Of a stretch of 64,000 bases of DNA, positions 58,050 through 64,000 are shown piece by piece; the stretch's first letter is position 1, and each line of letters opens with the position of its first letter. The stretch is from Chrysophaeum taylorii (Eukaryota; Sar; Pelagophyceae; Pelagomonadales; Pelagomonadaceae), in NCBI GenBank assembly GCA_029834535.1, contig JAQMWT010000468.1, forward strand, positions 83,090 through 147,089, written 5' to 3'. The position numbers were made by a program, and so were the translations under genes. The notes under the pieces were generated by a model that was not told the DNA's origin, ran no database searches, and saw only the letters and a program-made list of their open reading frames with translations.

Positions 58050-59012
58050 TTTTCGTGTTCTCGCCCCCGGGATGCGGCTGTCGCCAAGCCCTAGGACGGC
58101 GTCTGGTTTGGTGGGTTTGCAGTCGGGGACGTAGAAGCAGGGAGCGTCCCGGAGGCGCTCTCATTCGGGGCCCAGGAGCTGGGCTTTGGTGAATTTGAAT
58201 CGGTGCTCGAGCTTGTAGTGAAGCCACGATCTCTCGTCTTCGAGCTTCATGAACACAGTCTCCGCGGCATCGGGGTAGTATCAGCCCTCGACTCGCGCGA
58301 AGAGGTGGTGGTCGATGAGGCAGATGCTGGACATTTCCTCGGCGAACCATTGGGCGTAGATGAAGCGAACGAAGTCGGGGGAAGGACGCGTTGAGCTTGA
58401 GCGTTGGAAAGTGGCGGCTAGCAGACGTTCCGGCATTTTTCTCGAGGTAGAACAACAACAAGAGGCGGGATGGCGCGCAACGAAGAGGACTCGTAACCTC
58501 GAACTAGCGTTGGCCACGTACGTCGTGCGACAGCCTGGCCGCTTTGACGCTTTGCGGGCCCTGATGAGGCATGAGGCTGGTGGGATGTGACGGTTATCCG
58601 TTCGAAGCGTACGCGGAGTCGAGTCGACGTTCCCGTTCTTCTGGGTTAAGCAGATGATCGTGTCGTCGTCGTGGGCCAAAGACATTTTATGTGCGTCGCA
58701 CCACATCCCGGGGTGCTTGTACGACTTCTTCCGGACATGCAGCGGATTGCACCCTGCGGAAACCACAGGTGGCGGATCCTTTTTCGTCGTGCTGGCTCCG
58801 TAGTCCGTCGTGGTGCAACACTCCCAATAGGACGAGTTTTGCTTGGGCGAGCGTCCCATGCCGACCCTCGCACCAGGGCCAGCCACATCATCGTAGTCGT
58901 CGTCGTCGTCCTGTGAACCGAGGAATAATGGGACGGACCACCAGCACCAGATGGCGCAGTTGACATAATCTCTGGACCACGCGTGGCAAAATTTTTCACA
59001 CGAAACGCACAA
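58050..59012 (-). pseudogene. decayed transposase-like gene
   Basis: Minus-strand protein-like pieces in several frames: H-V-R-K-K-S-Y-K-H-P-G-M-W-C-D-A-H-K-M near 58680-58740, P-D-F-V-R-F-I-Y-A-Q-W-F-A-E-E-M near 58330-58380, and E-D-E-R-S-W-L-H-Y-K-L-E-H-R-F-K near 58195-58245. Stops and frameshifts intervene. The K-x-H-P-G/R-G-x-x-x-K style segment resembles DDE transposases abundant in algae and oomycetes, but the assignment is weak. Confidence 0.35.
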
Positions 59013-59396
59013 TTCTTGATGTTAGTTGTCGCCAATAATTATGTGTACGTACGGAGAGAGGAATAATAAATACAAGTGCAGGCCAGTAAGTTCACCTACT
59101 CCCAATCTCTAACCCCAGTAAGTTCACCTGGTCCCAGTAAGTTTCATATAAGTTCACCTGGTCAGTAAGTTCACCTAGCTCACACCAACTCCTTTGAGCT
59201 CGTCGCTCTCGCCTCCGCCAATCTAAGCTGCTTCGATCCGCACGCGCCGCCTACCTTTGAGTGAGTTTACTCTAAAAACCCTTTGCTCTAAAACCCCAGT
59301 ATGTTCACCTGGTCCCAGTAAGTTCACCTGGTCACTATATTCACCTATCCCAATCTCAAACCCCAGTTAGTTCACCTGGTCCCAGTAAGTTCACCT

Positions 59397-59990
59397 ACAG
59401 TGCGCGTGTAGACGCCGGGAGGGGGCTTATCTGTATTGCGGAGCACGTGTGAGGTAGGGTGGAGTCGTCGACTCAGAAGAGCATATTCTCGGGGTTGCCG
59501 ATCGACAGAGAGCCACGTAGAGCTGGACGTGACAGAAGACGGGCTTGTGGGCAAGGGGACGCCGACCTCGCGGGGCGTCTGGCCCTGGCTCTTGGTGATC
59601 GTTTGGCGTCGGCGGGCCTTACGGGATACAGGTTGGAGGAGCCTCGGTGACAACGACACGATCGATCATGTATCTGGTACCGTTGCAGTGGCCGTGCGAC
59701 GGGTCGAGGTTGCGAAGACTTTAAGCTCGCGATCAAAGTCAGCATGCCGTTGGTTGTCAGGGAGTTCAAAACTCGACTGTAAAGAGCGAGGCGTCGGCTT
59801 CCGACCCAACCTAGTCGGCCGAAAAGAACTCCGACGCCTCGTCTTCGGGAAAAAAAGGCCGCGGTCATGCGCGCGTTGTCAGCATCGACAACATCGTTTC
59901 GACGGGGCGTGAGAATGGCGCGCTGAAAGAGCCGCCGCGGGTCGTGGAAATAGTCTGCGAGGTCGCCGTAGACGGCTTGGAGGATCACTG
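59397..59990 (-). pseudogene. PIF1/Helitron-type helicase C-terminal relic, copy 1
   Basis: Successive frames give V-Y-G-D-L-A-D-Y-F-H-D, Q-R-A-I-L-T-P-R-R-N-D-V, L-N-S-L-T-T-N-G, L-R-N-L-D-P-S-H-G-H-C-N-G-T-R-Y, T-K-S-Q-G-Q-T-P-R-E-V and V-Q-L-Y-V-A-L-C-R. These are the late motifs of PIF1-like helicases as found in Helitron Rep-Hel proteins (R-A-I-L, N-L-D-P-x-x-G-L-C-N-G-T-R, N-K-S-Q-G-Q-T, H-G-Q-L-Y-V-A-L-S-R). Frameshifts and substitutions (H-G-Q to H-V-Q) show it is dead. Walker motifs are absent. This copy has a distinct GGGCAAGGGGACG variant. Confidence 0.75.
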
Positions 59991-60059
59991 TCTGGCTCTC
60001 GCGCCTACCTGATCCTTACTCTCGCGCCTACCTGATCCTTACCCTAAATCGAGGGACAA

Positions 60060-60094
<35 letters not shown>

Positions 60095-60419
60095 TCTGTC
60101 GATTAGTAGTTAGGACAAGTGCAGGCCAGTAAGTTCACCTACTCCCAATCTCTAACCCCAGTAAGTTCACCTGGTCCCAGTAAGTTTCGTATAAGTTCAC
60201 CTGGTCAGTAAGTTCACCTAGCTCACACCAACTCCTTTGAGCTCGTCGCTCTCGCCTCCGCCAATCTAAGCTGCTTTGATCCGCACGCGTCGCCAACCTT
60301 TGAGTTTACTCTAAAACCCTTTACTCTAAAAACCCCAGTATGTTCACCTGGTCCCAGTTTCACCTGGTCACTCAGTTCACCTAGTCCCAATCTCAAAGTG
60401 GTCCCAGTAAGTTCACTTA

Positions 60420-60985
60420 AAGTGCGCGTGTAGACTCCGGGAGGGGGCTTATCGGTATTGCGCAGCACGTGTGGGGTAGGGTGGAGTCGTCGGGGATGCC
60501 GATCGACAGAGAGCCACGTAGAGCTGGACGTGGCAGAAGACGGGCTTGGGAAAGAGGACGCCGACCTCGCGGGGCGTCTGGCCCTGGCTCTTGTTGATCG
60601 TTTGGCGTAGGCGGGCCTTAAGGGATACAGGTTGGAGGAGCCTCGGTGACAACGACACGATCGATCATGTATCTGGTACCGTTGCAGTGGCCGTGCGACG
60701 GGTCGAGGTTGCGAAGACATTAAGCTCGCGATCAAAGTCAGCATGCCGTTGGTTGTCAGGGAGTTGAAAACTCTACTGTAAAGAGCGAGGCGTCGTCTTC
60801 CGACCCAGCCTAGTCAGCCGAAAAGAACTCCGACGCCTCGTCTCCGGGAAAAAAAGGCCGCGGTCATGCGCGCGTTGTCAGCATCGACAACATCGTTTCG
60901 ACGGGGCGTGAGAATGGCGCGCTGAAAGAGCCGCCGCGGGTCGTGGAAATAGTCTGCGAGGTCGCCGTAGACGGCTTGGAGGATC
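60420..60985 (-). pseudogene. PIF1/Helitron-type helicase relic, copy 2
   Basis: Same motif order and the same frameshifts as copy 1; it additionally lacks about 25 bp of the segment around the first unit's 59470-59495. Confidence 0.75.
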
Positions 60986-61435
60986 ACTGTCTGGCTCTCG
61001 CGCCTACCTGATCCTTACTCTCGCGCCTACCTGATCCTTACCCTAAATCGAGGGACAAACAAACAAACAGACAAACAGACAGACAAACATCTGTCGATTA
61101 GTAGTTAGGACAAGTGCAGGCCAGTAAGTTCACCTACTCCCAATCTCTAACCCTAGTAAGTTTAGGTCTGGTCCCAGTAAGTTTCATATAAGTTCACCTG
61201 GTCAGTAAGTTCACCTAGCTCACACCAACTCCTTTGAGCTCGTCGCTCTCGCCTCCGCCAATCCAAGCTGCTTTGATCCGCACGCGCCGCCAACCTTTGA
61301 GTTTACTCTAAAAACCCTTTACTCTAAAACCCCCAGTAAATTCACCTGGTCCCAGTAAGCTCACCTGGTCACTATATTCACCTAGTCCCAATCTCAAACC
61401 CCAGTAAGTTCACCTGGTCCCAGTAAGTTCACCTA

Positions 61436-62027
61436 CAGTGCGCGTGTAGACGCCGGGAGGGGGCTTATCGGTATTGCGCAGCACGTGTGGGGTAGGGTGG
61501 AGTCGTCGACTCAGAAGAGCATATCCTCGGGGTTGCCGATCGACAGAGAGCCACGTAGAGCTGGACGTGGCAGAAGACGGGCTTGGGCAAGAGGACGCCG
61601 ACCTCGCGGGGCGTCTGGCCCTGGCTCTTGGTGATCGTTTGGCGTCGGCGGGCCTTAAGGGATACAGGTTGGAGGAGCCTCGGTGACAACGACACGATCG
61701 ATCATGTATCTGGTACCGTTGCAGTGGCCGTGCGACGGGTCGAGGTTGCGAAGACATTAAGCTCGCGATCAAAGTCAGCATGCCGTTGGTTGTCAGGGAG
61801 TTGAAAACTCTACTGTAAAGAGCGAGGCGTCGTCTTCCGACCCAGCCTAGTCAGCCGAAAAGAACTCCGACGCCTCGTCTCCGGGAAAAAAAGGCCGCGG
61901 TCATGCGCGCGTTGTCAGCATCGACAACATCGTTTCGACGGGGCGTGAGAATGGCGCGCTGAAAGAGCCGCCGCGGGTCGTGGAAATAGTCTGCGAGGTC
62001 GCCGTAGACGGCTTGGAGGATCACTGT
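61436..62027 (-). pseudogene. PIF1/Helitron-type helicase relic, copy 3
   Basis: Same motif order and frameshifts as the other copies; the segment T-I-T-K-S-Q-G-Q-T-P-R-E-V-G-V-L-L-P is clear. Confidence 0.75.
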
Positions 62028-62500
62028 CTGGCTCTCGCGCCTACCTGATCCTTACTCTCGCGCCTACCTGATCCTTACCCTAAATCGAGGGACAAACAGA
62101 CAAACAAACAGACAGACAGACAGACAAACATCTGTCGATTAGTAGTTAGGACAAGTGCAGGCCAGTAAGTTCGCCAGTAAGTTCACCTGGTCCCAATCTC
62201 TAACCCCAGTAAGTTCACCTGGTCCCAGTAAGTTCACCTAGTCCCAATCTCTAATCCCAGTAAGTTCGGTGTAAGCCCACTCGTGCTCACATCCACTCAC
62301 CCCACTCTCCTTCGAGCTCGTCGCTCTCACCTCCGCCAATCTAAGCTGCTTTGATCCGTACACGCCGCTCGCCTTTGCGTTCACTCTAAAAACCCCTGTA
62401 AGTTCACTTGGTCTCAGTAAGTTCACCTGGTCACTCAGCTCACCTAGTCCCAATCCCCAACCCCAGTAAGTTCACCTGGTCCCAGTAAGTTCACCTACAG

Positions 62501-63090
62501 TGCGCGTGTAGACGCCGTGAGGGGGCTTATCGGTATTGCGCAGCACGTGTGGGGTAGGGTGGAGTCGTCGACTCAGAAGACGATATCCTCGGGGTTGCCG
62601 ATCGACAGAGAGCCACGTAGAGCTGGACGTGGCAGAAGACGGGCTTGGGCAAGAGGACGCCGACCTCGCGGGGCGTCTGCCTCTGGCTCTTGTTGATCGT
62701 TTGGCGTCGGTGGGGCTTGAGGGATACAGGTTGGAGGAGCCTCGGTGACAACGACACTATCGATCATGTATCTGGTACCGTTGCAGTGGCCGTGCGACGG
62801 GTCGAGGTTGCGAAGACTTTAAGCTCGCGATCAAAGTCAGCATGCCGTTGGTTGTCAGGGAGTTGAAAACTCTACTGTAAAGAGCGAGGCGTCGTCTTCC
62901 GACCCAGCCTAGTCAGCCGAAAAGAACTCCGACGCCTCGTCTCCGGGAATAAAAGGCCGCGGTCATGCGCGCGTTGTCAGCATCGACAACATCGTTTCGA
63001 CGGGGCGTGAGAATGGCGCGCTGGCTAAAGAGCCGCCGCGGGTCGTGGAAATAGTCTGCGAGGTCGCCGTAGACGGCTTCGAGGATCAAT
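62501..63090 (-). pseudogene. PIF1/Helitron-type helicase relic, copy 4
   Basis: Same motif order as the other copies with a few private substitutions (for example K-S-Q-R-Q-T in place of K-S-Q-G-Q-T) and a GGCT insertion near 63023. Confidence 0.75.
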
Positions 63091-63320
63091 GGCTGCCTCG
63101 CGGGCCTACATGATCCTTACTCTCGCGCCTACCTGATCCTTACCCTAAATCGAGGGACAAACAGACAAACAGACAGACAGACAGACAAACATCTGTCGAT
63201 TAGTAGTTAGGACAAGTGCAGGCCAGTAAGTTCACCTACTCCCAATCTCTAACCCTAGTAAGTTCAGGTCTGGTCCCAGTAAGTTTCATATAAGTTCACC
63301 TGGTCAGTAAGTTCACCTCC

Positions 63321-63964
63321 CGACGCTTCGCGCAGTTCGTGCTGGTATTGCTCGATAATTGCGGCGTACAGGTCAAAATCTCTGGGCCAACCGGGATACA
63401 TAGCGCGCTTCAACCGTCCGTCATAGCATGAAACGGGGACGGCTCCCCTGTGTTGCACAAACATTTGGAGTAGTGTGTGGCACTTGCCGCGAAGGCCACG
63501 CCGTGTTGGCGAGCACCTGCGGATTGAACTCGCCCAGCCGCGAAATAGCCGCGTCGGCGATCGCCGCGAAGAGCTCGGTGCCTTGACGCCCGCCTTCGCG
63601 AAGGACAACACCGTGTTGGCGAGTTCCTGCGGATTTAACTTGCCCAGCCGCGAAGAGCCGCGCGACAATCGACGCGAAGAGCTCGGGAGCCACGATGCCC
63701 GCCGTCGCGAAGGCCCATGCCAGTGTTGGCGAGGCCTGCGGATTGGCTGTCCAACCGCGAAGGTGCGGCGTCAGCGATCGCTGCGAAGAGCTGAGGTCCG
63801 CGATGCCCGGCCGTGCGAAGGCCCGCGCGCGGGCGCCTCCTGCAAAGTTCGAGCGACCTTGGGGATTTGCATGAACCGAACCGCTGTCGTCTAGCGCAGA
63901 CACGAGGTCTAATCCGTGCGTTCTGACCCAAGTATAGGCCAGCCTTATTCATAGGGCGGCGCAA
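63321..63964 (-). pseudogene. FNPQ-repeat (OPR/RAP-like) protein fragment, frameshifted
   Basis: Minus-strand units of about 35-38 residues follow the pattern F-N-P-Q-x-L-A-N-T-A-W-A-F-A-T-A-G and E-L-F-A-A-I-A-D-A-A-I-S-R-L; at least four to five are visible (for example L-A-N-T-V-L-S-F-A-K-A-G, L-A-W-A-F-A-T-A-G-I-V-A-P-E-L-F, E-F-N-P-Q-V-L-A-N-T-A-W). This helical repeat class is expanded in algal genomes and resembles octotricopeptide/FASTK-RAP proteins that act on organelle RNA. The reading frame changes several times, so this copy is broken or sequence errors are present. It may continue past the window edge. Confidence 0.6.
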
Positions 63965-64000
63965 GCCTAATCCTAACGCCGATGCGCGCGGGAATGATCG

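Larger units (their letters stand above)
59072..63320. repeat. tandem array of four ~1.04-kb units plus a partial fifth
   Basis: The anchor ACAAGTGCAGGCCAGTAAGT occurs at 59072, 60115, 61110, 62151 and 63212, giving unit lengths of 1043, 995, 1041 and 1061 bp. Each unit has the same order: a minisatellite of CAGTAAGTTCACCTGGTCC-type units, a minus-strand PIF1-like helicase relic, the duplicated CTCTCGCGCCTACCTGATCC and a (GACA)n/(AAAC)n tract ending in CATCTGTCGATTAG. Units look over 90% alike by eye. The fifth is cut at about 63320. Confidence 0.9.

Noticed and set aside
59072-63320. Regularly repeated short motifs considered as a CRISPR array
   Set aside because: Repeats are imperfect and directly adjacent rather than separated by unique spacers, and the ~1-kb unit encodes a helicase relic; the genome is eukaryotic.

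Overview
This is eukaryotic nuclear DNA. Genes are dense on both strands, mostly very GC-rich, and encode clearly eukaryotic proteins: cohesin SMC3, PHD and SET proteins, VMA21, Mpv17, PLAC8, KEOPS Cgi121 and a PLOD-like glycosyltransferase. Introns are few and very small (44, 46 and 46 nt well supported, about 64 nt inferred). Plastid-type proteins (an At5g03900-like protein and a fibrillin/PAP-like protein), W-A-R-A-N-G-C-P-W ankyrin repeats and F-N-P-Q-x-L-A-N-T-A-W repeats point to a photosynthetic alga, most likely a stramenopile (pelagophyte-like). The lineage is inferred from protein style, not from a marker gene.

Layout. 1-3.2 kb: 5' half of an LTR-type retroelement on the minus strand (Gag-like ORF, then a protease-like ORF running off the window). 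4.5-13 kb: an NCS2-like permease, a calpain-fold protein that has lost its catalytic residues, and a histidine-kinase rhodopsin with a response-regulator domain. 13.5-14.3 kb: LINE and hAT relics. 15.4-21.3 kb: coiled-coil, double-PHD, PLAC8, PLOD-like, SH3-like and ankyrin genes. 22.3-24.4 kb: two decayed genes. 24.8-30.3 kb: two unknown genes, SET, SAM methyltransferase, VMA21 and Mpv17. 32-42.2 kb: a small unknown gene, a two-exon coiled-coil gene, a HEAT-like protein, SMC3 and a K+ channel.

42.3-48.4 kb is an anomalous island. It holds an unrecognised intact 686-codon ORF of lower GC, followed by abutting truncated bacterial genes (rlmN with a frameshift, an unidentified piece, an aldehyde dehydrogenase start and a DJ-1/PfpI end). 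The same 28-bp sequence (one mismatch) lies on each side in direct orientation. 48.4-54.4 kb returns to host genes: an At5g03900-like plastid protein, Cgi121, an alpha/beta hydrolase, an unknown membrane protein and a fibrillin-like protein. 55-64 kb is repeat-rich: decayed ORFs, a 316-bp tandem duplication, a family of hairpins, four tandem ~1.04-kb copies of a dead PIF1/Helitron-type helicase fragment, and a broken FNPQ-repeat (OPR/RAP-like) gene at the right edge.

The most notable functional gene is the rhodopsin-histidine kinase-receiver fusion at 10.4-12.9 kb: retinal lysine, counterion, phospho-histidine, ATP-binding motifs and receiver aspartate can all be located. The most notable structural features are the bacterial mosaic island and the satellite-like array built from a dead helicase. 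No tRNA, rRNA or CRISPR locus was found. Eukaryotic start codons were chosen as the first in-frame ATG unless splicing suggested otherwise.
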